Source: Oscillospiraceae bacterium (GTDB lineage Bacteria; Bacillota; Clostridia; Oscillospirales; Acutalibacteraceae). From it: 16,462 nucleotides of DNA. Under the pieces are notes generated by a model. That model saw nothing but the letters and a program-made list of their open reading frames with translations. It did not search any database and was not told the origin of the DNA. Both the position numbers and the translations under genes were made by a program. The stretch spans positions 1-16,462 of the forward strand of contig JAFLUO010000030.1 of the NCBI GenBank assembly GCA_022508705.1, given 5' to 3'. Within the stretch, counting starts at the first letter, position 1, and every line of letters begins with the position of its first letter. Below, piece by piece: positions 6,974 to 15,150 of this stretch.

Positions 6974-7927
6974 CTATTCACTAAGAAAATCGTCGTCAGT
7001 TTCCATATCTGCATCATGCTTTTCATATTCGTTTAAAAGCTCTTTGCTGTCGTTTTCCTTAGCGCATTTATATGCGTTTATAATGTAAGCCGCCGCAAAA
7101 AATACGAATATTAAATCACAAATCGAAATACTATAGCCCGATGTTATCTTATAAGCATTTCCGCTGACAAGCAATAAAAGCCTCGGAATGTTGGCGGTAC
7201 CCAGCAAAAACGCCGCAACAGCGCCGGAAGCGAATACACTTCGCATAGCCTTTTTGTTGGAAAGCCCTGAAGAAATTCTCGCAAAGGACATAAAGAAAAT
7301 CATCATAAACGCTATTCCGAAAATTTCAAGCATTAAATCGGAAACGTTAACATAGGCGATTTTGGTTATAAGCCTGCCCACAAGTCTTGCTATTGCCCAG
7401 AAAAACGGAGTTATGGCAAGGAATTTATACTGTGAATAGGTTGTTCTGCCGTCAATATATGAAATGCCGAATACCAAAAGATAAATTGCGGCAAAAATAC
7501 CGAGCACAGTTTCAAATAAAATCGGGATTTGCCCCTGATCTGCCGTGCCGAGTAATGAAATACCCGCCGTTGCAAAGCTTTTTGCGTTGATAATAAAATC
7601 AGACATTGCAGAAACTACGTCAAGCACTATACCAACGCCGAGTAATATTGAAGTCAGCGCTAAAATTATGTTTTTGCGGTAAGGCGACTTTGACGCAGGA
7701 ATATTTTTAGCCAAAAATGCAACTGCATAAGAGAAACATAAAGCTAATGCGGCTAAAATATACATAACGTAAACAGAGCGGTCAATCGCCTTGTAAAAGC
7801 CCGTGTCCTGCTCAATGATCGTGAGCTGCTGATAAAGCCTTACGGGTATTGCGGCAATGAGCAGCCCTGCCGCAACATAAAGCCCTAAAAGAGGATTCAA
7901 TTTATTAAATTTACCGATGATTTTCAT
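6974..7927 (-). CDS. Multi-pass membrane protein, unknown function
   Basis: 317-aa protein with about eight hydrophobic segments (roughly residues 12-30, 52-72, 84-108, 138-160, 170-190, 198-220, 232-255 and 264-285) and an acidic, charged cytoplasmic tail (LLNEYEKHDADMETDDD). It has no signal peptide, catalytic motif or transporter signature that I can recognise. It lies 8 bases downstream of citrate synthase and 11 bases upstream of the AEC transporter, so it is co-transcribed with both. Possibilities are a partner or sensor for the transporter or an unrelated envelope protein; the sequence does not decide. It is clearly a real gene: full length, in register with tight operon spacing, and with a purine-rich site before ATG 7927. 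Confidence 0.75.
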   Translation of the reverse strand: MKIIGKFNKLNPLLGLYVAAGLLIAAIPVRLYQQLTIIEQDTGFYKAIDRSVYVMYILAALALCFSYAVAFLAKNIPASKSPYRKNIILALTSILLGVGIVLDVVSAMSDFIINAKSFATAGISLLGTADQGQIPILFETVLGIFAAIYLLVFGISYIDGRTTYSQYKFLAITPFFWAIARLVGRLITKIAYVNVSDLMLEIFGIAFMMIFFMSFARISSGLSNKKAMRSVFASGAVAAFLLGTANIPRLLLLVSGNAYKITSGYSISICDLIFVFFAAAYIINAYKCAKENDSKELLNEYEKHDADMETDDDFLSE

Positions 7928-7935
7928 TGCAATCC

Positions 7936-9348
7936 TTACCTTTCTTCAATCGATATGTACTCATTCGGCATTCTAAGATTCTCTTCACGTTCTGTAATGG
8001 GAATGTAAGGTCTCGGAACGTTAACATTTTTGTAAGCAGGACGTACAATTTTGCCGTTTGACGTTATTTCTTCAATACGGTGTGCCGACCAGCCTGCAAC
8101 ACGGGCACTCATAAAGAGCGGAGTAAACAAATCTCTCGGTATGCCCAACATTTCATAAAGGAAACCTGAATACAAATCAACATTTGCGCATACTTTTTTA
8201 TTACTTCCTCTGTGCTCTGCTAAAAGTGACGGAGTCAACTTCTCAATAAGCGAAAGCAGCTCGAAATGGTCTTCCCTGCCGTTTTCTTTGGCAAATTTTT
8301 CGGCATAACTTTTAAGTATTCTTGCTCTCGGGTCTGAAAGCGTATAAACCGCATGACCCATTCCGTAAATAAGACCCGAACGGTCACCCGCCTGTTTATT
8401 TAAAATTTTATTAAGATATTCACGAAGTTTTACTTCGTTTGTGTAATCGGAAAGATTTTCTTTAATATCGTCAACCATTTGTACAACACGCAAATTGGCG
8501 CCGCCGTGCTTCGGCCCTTTAAGGGAGCCTATGCCTGCCGCTATTGCAGAATAGGTATCCGTTCCGCTTGAGGTTATACACCTTGTTGTAAAGGTGGAGT
8601 TGTTACCGCCACCGTGGTCTGCATGAAGAATAAGGCAAATATCAAGAAGCTTTGCCTCTTCGTCCGTGAACTGCTTATCCGCTCTTATAGAACGCAAAAT
8701 TGACTCTGCAAAGCCCAGCTTTGGATTGTTTTGATGGAAAAACATACTCTTTCTGTCGTATGCTCTGCGCTTAACCTGATAAGAGTTTGCCATAATAACA
8801 GGAATTTGCGCTATTAACTGAATGCTTTGGCGAAGCACATTTGCGGGATCTGTGTTATCAGGGTCATCATCATAGGAATACAAGGCAAGAACACAGCGTG
8901 CAACCTTGTTCATAATGTCCTTTGACGGCACCTTCATAATCATATCTTCAACGAAATCCTCGGGAAGCTCACGAAGATTTGCGAGTAACTGTTTAAATCC
9001 GTTTAACTGCTTTTCAGTGGGAAGAACACCGAAGAGGAGAAGGTAAATTACCTCCTCATAACCGAAACGGTTTTCTTCCTCACAATTTAAAATTATATCT
9101 TCAATATTGATTCCGCGGTATATAAGCTTTCCGTCCTTGGGAACACGCTCGCCGTCTTCAATATAATATCCTTCAACCGAACAAACTTTTGTAAGACCTG
9201 CCAACACACCTGTAGAGTCAGCGTTGCGAAGACCGCGTTTTACGTCAAATCTTCTGTAATATTCAGGGTTAATATAGTTATTTTTACGCTGCTCTTCGAA
9301 TAAATTATTAAGAGCCTCTTTTAACTTTGCATCAAATATCTCTGACAT
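7936..9348 (-). CDS. gltA: Citrate synthase (Si type)
   Basis: 470-aa enzyme condensing acetyl-CoA and oxaloacetate to citrate in the cytoplasm. The catalytic triad is intact by motif: H245 in HADHGGGNNSTFTTR, H281 in GPKHGGAN, and D391 in NVDLYSG. GMGHAVYTLSDPRARIL (residues 329-345) and the C-terminal ARVAGWSAHRIEE (415-427) are family hallmarks. It is longer than the usual 370-430 residues because of an N-terminal extension of about 40-50 residues, as in other clostridial members annotated citrate/2-methylcitrate synthase. A 2-methylcitrate synthase role cannot be excluded, but no prp genes are nearby. First gene of the operon, with AAGGAGG before ATG 9348 and a near-perfect promoter at 9387-9415. 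In an anaerobe its likely purpose is glutamate synthesis. Confidence 0.93.
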   Translation of the reverse strand: MSEIFDAKLKEALNNLFEEQRKNNYINPEYYRRFDVKRGLRNADSTGVLAGLTKVCSVEGYYIEDGERVPKDGKLIYRGINIEDIILNCEEENRFGYEEVIYLLLFGVLPTEKQLNGFKQLLANLRELPEDFVEDMIMKVPSKDIMNKVARCVLALYSYDDDPDNTDPANVLRQSIQLIAQIPVIMANSYQVKRRAYDRKSMFFHQNNPKLGFAESILRSIRADKQFTDEEAKLLDICLILHADHGGGNNSTFTTRCITSSGTDTYSAIAAGIGSLKGPKHGGANLRVVQMVDDIKENLSDYTNEVKLREYLNKILNKQAGDRSGLIYGMGHAVYTLSDPRARILKSYAEKFAKENGREDHFELLSLIEKLTPSLLAEHRGSNKKVCANVDLYSGFLYEMLGIPRDLFTPLFMSARVAGWSAHRIEEITSNGKIVRPAYKNVNVPRPYIPITEREENLRMPNEYISIEER

Positions 9349-9386
9349 CGACCTACCTCCTTCTGAAATTATAAATAATCTATTGT

Positions 9387-9415
9387 ATTATATAACAAAT
9401 CTTAAATAAAGTCAA
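9387..9415 (-). promoter_or_regulatory. Sigma-A promoter of the citrate synthase operon
   Basis: Minus strand TTGACT (9410-9415), 17-base spacer, TATAAT (9387-9392). It overlaps the short region that must also hold the spoIID promoter on the plus strand, so the two may interfere. I could not identify a convincing sigma-E promoter for spoIID in this gap. Confidence 0.8.
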
Positions 9416-9436
9416 TCAAAAAGGGAGTGATAAAAA

Positions 9437-10423
9437 TTGAAAAGCTATACTGCAATCTGTTTTTTTCTTGCGGTTGCGCTCATTCTTTTTCCGTTAGTTT
9501 CCGTTCCGAAAGCAAAAGACACTTTTTCGGCGAATGTCTCAGGTGAAAGTCTTGATGAAGACACAAATTTCGAGGTGGCGGAAAATACGGAAGAAGAAAA
9601 TGTAAAAGTTTTGAAAGCCGCCAGCGGACAAGTGACCGAACTCTCACTCAGAGAATATATTATTGATTCGGTTGCCGCTGAAATCGGCGCAACTGCCGAG
9701 GAAGAAGCAATTAAAGCGCAAGCAGTTGCCTGCCACACTCTTTTACTTTACAAAAAAGCCCATAAAGACGAGTCAATCGGCGAGGCAGATATTTCAGATA
9801 CAAGCCAAAAGCTTCTCACGCAAGAGGAACAAAAGGAAAAATGGGGAGAAAACTACCAAACTTTTCGTGAAAAAATCGAAAAATGCTTTGAAGAGGTTCA
9901 GAACAAGGTCCTTTGCTTTGAGGGCGAACCGATACTTGCAACCTTTTTTTCTATCAGCAACGGTAAAACGGAAAACGCTGAAAATGTGTGGGGAAAATCA
10001 CTGCCCTATTTGGTTTCCGTTGACAGTCCTGACGATAAGCTGTCCCCCAATTATTCTTCAACAGTTTCGGTTTCGGCTGAGGACTTTAAAAAAGCCCTTG
10101 AAGAAAAAGGCGCCGGCACAGAAAAAGAGGAAAACGAATGGATTGGAGATGTTACATTCAATTCCACGGGAACGGTAAAAAGTATTACACTTTGCGGAAA
10201 AGAGTTTAGCGGTACTGACATCCGCAGCATATTCTCATTAAAAAGTGCTACTTTTTCGCTAAAATATGAAGACGGTAATTTCATATTCACCGTTTCGGGT
10301 TACGGTCACGGAGTAGGCATGAGCCAATACGGCGCCAATGAAATGGCAAAAAAAGGAAACACATATGATGAAATACTGACTCACTATTACAAAAATGCTG
10401 TTATTTCCACTCAGTCACAATAA
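9437..10423 (+). CDS. spoIID: Stage II sporulation protein D (peptidoglycan lytic transglycosylase)
   Basis: 328-aa protein starting at TTG 9437; AAGGGAG at 9421-9427 fixes this rare start. Residues 6-24 form an N-terminal membrane anchor or signal, then an acidic linker (40-55), then the SpoIID/LytB domain. SpoIID, with SpoIIM and SpoIIP, degrades septal peptidoglycan to drive engulfment; it is normally made in the mother cell. The expected catalytic Glu is E82 in VAAEIGATAEEEAIKAQAVA, and the C-terminal signature is SGYGHGVGMSQYGANEMA. The Cys/His zinc motif seen in some homologues (CDxxHCQ-like) is missing here: the matching stretch reads ADISDTSQKLL. Its last 122 bases recur at 15145-15265, so the 3' end may be of foreign origin. 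Confidence 0.9.
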   Translation: MKSYTAICFFLAVALILFPLVSVPKAKDTFSANVSGESLDEDTNFEVAENTEEENVKVLKAASGQVTELSLREYIIDSVAAEIGATAEEEAIKAQAVACHTLLLYKKAHKDESIGEADISDTSQKLLTQEEQKEKWGENYQTFREKIEKCFEEVQNKVLCFEGEPILATFFSISNGKTENAENVWGKSLPYLVSVDSPDDKLSPNYSSTVSVSAEDFKKALEEKGAGTEKEENEWIGDVTFNSTGTVKSITLCGKEFSGTDIRSIFSLKSATFSLKYEDGNFIFTVSGYGHGVGMSQYGANEMAKKGNTYDEILTHYYKNAVISTQSQ

Positions 10424-10427
10424 AATG

Positions 10428-10470
10428 AAGAACTACCCAATAGGCTGAAGCTTTCGGGTAGTTCTTTTTC
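10428..10470 (+). terminator. Rho-independent terminator of spoIID
   Basis: Perfect 11-bp arms 10428-10438 and 10456-10466 followed by TTTTT. It starts 4 bases after the spoIID stop. The second spoIID tail at 15265 is not followed by this terminator. Confidence 0.85.
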
Positions 10471-10487
10471 GTTTGCGTTTTACCGTA

Positions 10488-10916
10488 TTATTTCTTTTTG
10501 AATACTAAAAGTTTGCTTGCTACATAATTTAAAATGACAATAGCGATGCTGACAACAACCTTTGCTAACATGCCGTCAATGCCCAAAATTTGTTGATTTA
10601 ATCCTATTTTTACAAGGAAAGGAACACCCAATATTTCCAAAACTCCAGTCGCTAACCTTGAAGCAATAAACTTCCAAAATTCAGGCAAAACAACGGAGGG
10701 TGACCATTTTTTACTGCGGAACACCCACAATTTATTTGTAACAAATGCAAACAGCACGGCACATATCCATGACAGAACATTAGCCGTAGCAACAGACTTT
10801 ATGATTGTCACAAAAATACTGTATGTTCCCCAACTAACAAGAGTTGTCATTCCGCCCCAGAACAGGTATGAGATGACTTCATAATATTTCCGTAGAAATG
10901 CCCGGAAACGCTTCAT
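10488..10916 (-). CDS. GtrA-family polyprenyl-phosphate-sugar flippase
   Basis: 142-aa membrane protein with four hydrophobic segments (about residues 13-32, 38-58, 78-100 and 116-138) and the GtrA-family pattern: SYLFWGGMTTLVSWGTY near the start and FVTNKLWVFRSK at residues 58-69. Members such as GtrA and GtcA are thought to move undecaprenyl-phosphate-linked sugars across the cytoplasmic membrane. It ends KLLVFKKK, a basic cytoplasmic tail. Its ATG overlaps the stop of the glycosyltransferase gene by 4 nt, so it is the last gene of a three-gene operon and translationally coupled. No terminator specific to this strand is obvious apart from the spoIID hairpin read in reverse. Confidence 0.88.
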   Translation of the reverse strand: MKRFRAFLRKYYEVISYLFWGGMTTLVSWGTYSIFVTIIKSVATANVLSWICAVLFAFVTNKLWVFRSKKWSPSVVLPEFWKFIASRLATGVLEILGVPFLVKIGLNQQILGIDGMLAKVVVSIAIVILNYVASKLLVFKKK

Positions 10917-11860
10917 ACCTGTTTACCTCCGATATTAACGGTTTCATTTGTTTCTGAGATTATATAATGTGGTCTGCGCTTTGTTTCCAGATAAGTTTTT
11001 GCCAAATACTGACCAATGATTCCCAAAGACAATTGAATTGAACCGCCTATCAGTAACAATAAGCACGCCAAAGTAGGATAGCCCGCTACCGGATCACCCC
11101 AAATAAGCGTTTTCACCACAATAACTATCAACCCTATGAAAGATAACAAGCAAAATATTACGCCAATCACTGAAGCAATTGCTAACGGAGCAGTAGAAAA
11201 TGCAATAATACCTTCCAACGAATACAGAAGAAGTTTCCAGAAAGACCAACTGGTTTCCCCGGCTACCCGCTCCACATTTTCATACGGTATCCATTTGGTT
11301 TGAAAACCTATCCAACCAAAAACACCCTTTGAAAATCGATTGTATTCTTGCAATTCAAGTATAGCATCTACTGCTTTCCGAGAAAACATACGAAAATCGG
11401 AAGCGCCGTCTACAAACTCCGCATTTGATATTTTATTGATCAATCGGTAGAAGCATCTTGCGAAAAAAGAACGGATTGGCGGCTCACCTTTACGGGAAAC
11501 TCGACGAGCGGCCACAATATCATATCCTTCGTCTTTAATGGCAAGGTACATTTCTTCCAGCATAGCAGGAGGATGCTGTAAATCTGCGTCCATAATGGTA
11601 ACATAATCACCTTTGGCATGGCAAAAGCCTGCATACATGGCGGCCTCCTTACCAAAATTGCGTGAAAAAGATACATATCTGACTTTATCATCTTTTTCTG
11701 ATAAATTGCGTAAAACAGCAAGAGTTCCATCTCTTGAACCGTCATTCACAAACAGCATTTCATAAGGTTGACCTATACTCGTCAAAGCCTTTTTTGCCTC
11801 TTCATAAAATAACGGCAGAGATTCCTGCTCATTGAAGCATGGAACAATAATTGTAATCAT
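10913..11860 (-). CDS. Family 2 polyprenyl-phosphate glycosyltransferase (GtrB/CsbB/DPM1-like)
   Basis: 315-aa protein. The GT-A catalytic domain occupies residues 1-220: IIVPCFNEQESL (4-15), FVNDGSRDGT (37-46), the metal-binding DAD motif at 91-93 in IMDADLQHPP, and a DFRMFSR segment near residue 155. Two C-terminal transmembrane helices (about 225-252 and 262-290) follow, ending KTYLETKRRPHY, the standard tail of enzymes that load a sugar from a nucleotide donor onto undecaprenyl phosphate on the cytoplasmic face. The sugar (often GlcNAc or glucose) cannot be deduced. Both gene boundaries overlap neighbours by 4 nt, with YfhO upstream and GtrA downstream, giving equal expression of the three parts. 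Confidence 0.92.
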   Translation of the reverse strand: MITIIVPCFNEQESLPLFYEEAKKALTSIGQPYEMLFVNDGSRDGTLAVLRNLSEKDDKVRYVSFSRNFGKEAAMYAGFCHAKGDYVTIMDADLQHPPAMLEEMYLAIKDEGYDIVAARRVSRKGEPPIRSFFARCFYRLINKISNAEFVDGASDFRMFSRKAVDAILELQEYNRFSKGVFGWIGFQTKWIPYENVERVAGETSWSFWKLLLYSLEGIIAFSTAPLAIASVIGVIFCLLSFIGLIVIVVKTLIWGDPVAGYPTLACLLLLIGGSIQLSLGIIGQYLAKTYLETKRRPHYIISETNETVNIGGKQV

Positions 11861-14841
11861 TGTGAGTCCCCTCTTTTATTTTTCTTTAATCTTCGCTTTT
11901 TATAAGCGTTCAAAAGCAACAATGCAGAAAAGCCCACGAACCCTGCGATGGACAATTCGGCTCCTAACCGTAGATATGGCGTATGATATATTAACTTTAC
12001 ATCATGATCGCCGGCTTCAAGCACTATCGCCATATTTTTAATGTTTGCTTGATAAAGAGTCACTTCTTCCCCGTCTACATAAGCAGTCCATCCGGCAGAA
12101 TACGGAATAGAAAAGCAGAGAACTTGAGACTTGTCCAGAGAAATATTTCCGCTGACAGTATCTGTTCCGATATTCACATTTTCTAAACCGTTCTTTTTCA
12201 AAGATGCTATTTGTTCCTCATAACTATCCATTGGTTGGCAGATAACATCTATAGAGTCAAATGAATAGATACCGATATCAGAAAAAGTCACCGTGATTGA
12301 TGTGACCGCTTCCTTAGTGTAATCAAGATTTACCGTGAAATCGTGACGGTCATTGTACCAACTGTAATCTTCTGTATAATAATTGATTTTCTTTGCTAAT
12401 CCGGATGAGGATTTAAGGGTCAGGTTTACACCGGTAGGTTCTATCCAGAATATATTATCTTTTCTCGCTGATTCCTGTTTCGCATAGGATAAAAGATTCC
12501 AACGGGTTTCTGTGTACAAATTCAGTGGATCATACTTTTCATCACCAAAATACAAATCATAGGTGGAAACCCCATCAAAGTTAAGCCCGCTTATTTTAAA
12601 ATACGTCTCGCTGTTCGCAAGTCCTTCAAAATTTATGGTAGCGGTGGCGTTTTCAGATGTAACCACGAAGCCATAGTCTTCAAGCGTGACTCCTGCGTTG
12701 CAGTTTATGCAATAATCCAATGATTGACTACTGTAATTAACGGCATTGTCCTGTGTTTTTCCGTCATACTCTGCTAACATTACAGATTGGAGCATCGCTT
12801 CCTGCTTCTCTACAGAGGAAAGCTTGTCCCATTGATCTGTACTGATAACGGAATCATAAACATATGAAATAGGAAGGGCATTATCATTACGGTAAACTTT
12901 ATAAGTAGATGCGGTTGCATTCTCAATTACTTTAATTTGGTAATCAGGTAAAATGTCCACTCCCAGTTCTTCACGCAGAAGTTCTTTGGTCTCTTCTGTT
13001 ATACTCTTCTTTACGTTAAATTTGTCCACATAAGTAAAGCCATAGGGTATTGGCTCTTTGTCTTTATTAGGTACGACATAATACTTAACCGAACTTAAGC
13101 TTATAAGTGCTGTTCTGTCATCATATCCTTTATATAACTGCAAAAGCGGTTCACGCAGTTCCAACGTATTCCGGAATGAAGCCATTGCAGGGTTCGCTAA
13201 ACTCCAATAATAGTTTGTATTAGATATATTATATAATGTTCCTGTATTATGCGTTAAGTTTCTCCCTGAATAACGGTAGAAACCGTTTGTATCATCTAAA
13301 TCAGCAACATATTGAACAGCCTTTGCCTCTGTCAGCATAAGCTGCTCTTCCACACCGTCTGCCTCTTTTGCCTGCGCCGCATAGTTGCCGGAAGCGTTAG
13401 CATTTTTGAAAAAGCTTATACTGGCAACGCTTACAATTACCAGTAAAATAGCAACTGCCTGCTTCCATTTTTTCCAACATATTTCCTCCCGTTGGTGTTC
13501 TATTGGGATAGGGAATATGACAAGTAAAAAGATAAACGCAATTCCGATACAAGCAAATGCTGCCGTGGTACGTGAATATTCGAATATAAGCAAACCTATA
13601 AAGCAAAGGCTTAAAGCAAGCGTTAGTTTCCTTGCATCCTTTAATTTAAGGTTCATTAGTTCTTGCCACATGGTGGAAAGAATATAGGCACACAAAAGGG
13701 CGAAAGCCCAACACCATTTATTAGACATATATGACATTCCGTTAAGGAGTTGTCCCAAAGCAGGAATTAAAATAATGACTGAGCAAACCAAAAAGCAAGC
13801 CTTCAATAAACGATGCTGTTTTTTACGCATGAACAGCAAAAAAATTGCCAATATCACAGGCGCAGCATAACCCATACACATCCAATATGCCTTATCGTCT
13901 CCGAAAAACAGATCTCCCAATAATCTGCTGTAATAAGACAAGGGATATATCAAGTGCCAAGCATTTCCGGAACCCATACGTGAGTCATTCAGGAAATCAT
14001 ATATAACCGGTATAAGTATTATGCCACCCATTGCCGCGCCCATAATTGCTCCCCCTGAAATTCGCAGAAGAGCATTCATCATGGATTTAAGATCTGTTTT
14101 ATATTCTGCAATTAGCCGCACTATCACATAAGCGACTGTCATAAATACAATGTTGTAAAAATAGTAAAAATTACTGATTGCTGCAAGGAAAACAGCTACG
14201 ATTAGTAAATAAGGACGATCTTTGCACAGAATTTTCTCAATGCCAAGGATAATAAGTGGGTAATACAGCATTGGATTTAAAAAATACGGATGCCGACTGA
14301 CATTGAAGATAGCCCAAAAACAGAACACGTAGGATAATGCTCCGGCCATTACTGCATACCTACCGATGTTTTTCTTTGTATAAAAGCAAAGACAAGAAAA
14401 AGCAATTCCGGATAAGTACAGTCTTAGCAGAATCATAAAGTCGTAATATATCCATAAAAAGCGAGTGGGCACAAAAACAGAGAATACCGCAAACGGGTCG
14501 CCAATCACATAGTAATGCAAAGACTGAAGAATATCATTGCCCTCGCCAAACGAAAAATTCCACTCCGGAAAAACAACCCGGTGGTTATAAAGTAATTCAC
14601 GAATAATGGAGCGCATATACTGTGCGTAATACACCAATGCTTTATAATGTTGAGTCCAACCATCATTCTGCCAGATAAATGTTCGTTTAGGAATAAAATA
14701 CCAGCAAAATACAACGAAGCATGTAAATGCGAATATCACTGTATAAAAGCCAAAATACCGGCGAAGTCTGTGTTTTTCATTGTGTAGGTGCAGCCTTGAC
14801 CTATTATCAATATGTTTTTTGATTGAATACTGCATATTCAT
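11857..14841 (-). CDS. YfhO-family GT-C membrane glycosyltransferase
   Basis: 994-aa polytopic protein. A basic N-terminus precedes a first helix at about residues 30-48. The first extracellular loop has the family's QNDGWTQHY (57-65) and FSFGEGNDILQSLHYY (96-111), the acidic area expected to hold the catalytic site. About a dozen helices follow to residue ~480, then an extracellular beta-rich domain (~490-955), and a final helix (~958-978) with a basic tail (KKRRLKKNKRGDSQ). In Bacillus and Listeria, YfhO-type proteins take the lipid-linked sugar made by CsbB-like enzymes and transfer it to lipoteichoic acid. Both partner genes follow directly. The start is ATG 14841 or ATG 14835; AGAGG fits either. 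Acceptor in this organism unknown. Confidence 0.9.
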   Translation of the reverse strand: MNMQYSIKKHIDNRSRLHLHNEKHRLRRYFGFYTVIFAFTCFVVFCWYFIPKRTFIWQNDGWTQHYKALVYYAQYMRSIIRELLYNHRVVFPEWNFSFGEGNDILQSLHYYVIGDPFAVFSVFVPTRFLWIYYDFMILLRLYLSGIAFSCLCFYTKKNIGRYAVMAGALSYVFCFWAIFNVSRHPYFLNPMLYYPLIILGIEKILCKDRPYLLIVAVFLAAISNFYYFYNIVFMTVAYVIVRLIAEYKTDLKSMMNALLRISGGAIMGAAMGGIILIPVIYDFLNDSRMGSGNAWHLIYPLSYYSRLLGDLFFGDDKAYWMCMGYAAPVILAIFLLFMRKKQHRLLKACFLVCSVIILIPALGQLLNGMSYMSNKWCWAFALLCAYILSTMWQELMNLKLKDARKLTLALSLCFIGLLIFEYSRTTAAFACIGIAFIFLLVIFPIPIEHQREEICWKKWKQAVAILLVIVSVASISFFKNANASGNYAAQAKEADGVEEQLMLTEAKAVQYVADLDDTNGFYRYSGRNLTHNTGTLYNISNTNYYWSLANPAMASFRNTLELREPLLQLYKGYDDRTALISLSSVKYYVVPNKDKEPIPYGFTYVDKFNVKKSITEETKELLREELGVDILPDYQIKVIENATASTYKVYRNDNALPISYVYDSVISTDQWDKLSSVEKQEAMLQSVMLAEYDGKTQDNAVNYSSQSLDYCINCNAGVTLEDYGFVVTSENATATINFEGLANSETYFKISGLNFDGVSTYDLYFGDEKYDPLNLYTETRWNLLSYAKQESARKDNIFWIEPTGVNLTLKSSSGLAKKINYYTEDYSWYNDRHDFTVNLDYTKEAVTSITVTFSDIGIYSFDSIDVICQPMDSYEEQIASLKKNGLENVNIGTDTVSGNISLDKSQVLCFSIPYSAGWTAYVDGEEVTLYQANIKNMAIVLEAGDHDVKLIYHTPYLRLGAELSIAGFVGFSALLLLNAYKKRRLKKNKRGDSQ

Positions 14842-14897
14842 TTTTCCTCTATATTCATTTTTTTAACTCATATATCTAACTGGATTTTTATTAGAAA

Positions 14898-14927
14898 ATT
14901 ATAACAAATTGATACGAAATTTGTCAA
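14898..14927 (-). promoter_or_regulatory. Consensus promoter of the glycosylation cassette
   Basis: Minus strand TTGACA (14922-14927), 18-base spacer, TATAAT (14898-14903): both hexamers are perfect consensus. The -35 element contains the stop codon of the orphan coding tail at 14924-15025. The transcript would have a leader of about 50 bases. Confidence 0.8.
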
Positions 14928-15025
14928 TATGAAGGAATAGCTTTTATAAGTTTTACAGCTTGCTCATTTTGGTTCACCGGTGCACAGATATATAAACCGA
15001 TCCCTGCATCCCTTTTAAGGCTCGC
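14924..15025 (-). pseudogene. Possible orphan C-terminal coding remnant, 33 codons
   Basis: On the minus strand an open stretch of 33 codons without a start ends in TGA at 14924. It contains DAGIGLYICAPVNQNEQAVK and then LIKAIPSY, a composition and helix pattern that look like a real protein end rather than spacer. I do not recognise the source. It lies downstream of the rpmA remnant, so it may be a neighbouring gene tail carried along with it. Could be chance. Confidence 0.25.
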
Positions 15026-15042
15026 TCAATTTTTTAAATAAA

Positions 15043-15150
15043 TTACTGTTCAACGGGGTAAACGCTGACTTTCTTTCTGTCTTTGCCCATTCTCTCAAAC
15101 TTAACTTTACCGTCAACAAGAGCGAAAAGTATGTAGTCAGAGCCACGGCC
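15043..15150 (-). pseudogene. rpmA: 3' end of rpmA (ribosomal protein L27), 5'-truncated
   Basis: The minus strand encodes the last 35 residues of L27 in one open frame ending in TAA: GRGSDYILFALVDGKVKF, then ERMGKDRKKVSVYPVEQ. This is the conserved C-terminus of bacterial L27 (compare NVGRGGDDTLFA and KKKVSVYPV in Bacillus). The 5' two-thirds are absent, and homology stops at 15150, where the sequence becomes the spoIID tail on the other strand. No start or upstream L21 gene is here, so the fragment cannot be functional; an intact rpmA must exist elsewhere. The reading frame is undamaged, which suggests the truncation is recent or the piece is newly arrived. Confidence 0.9.

Noticed and set aside
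9349..9436. Sigma-E promoter for spoIID
   Set aside because: Expected from biology, but no convincing -35/-10 pair is visible on the plus strand in this AT-rich gap.
9663..10178. 171-codon open frame inside spoIID
   Set aside because: Highly basic, low-complexity product in a shifted frame of a clearly identified gene; a shadow.
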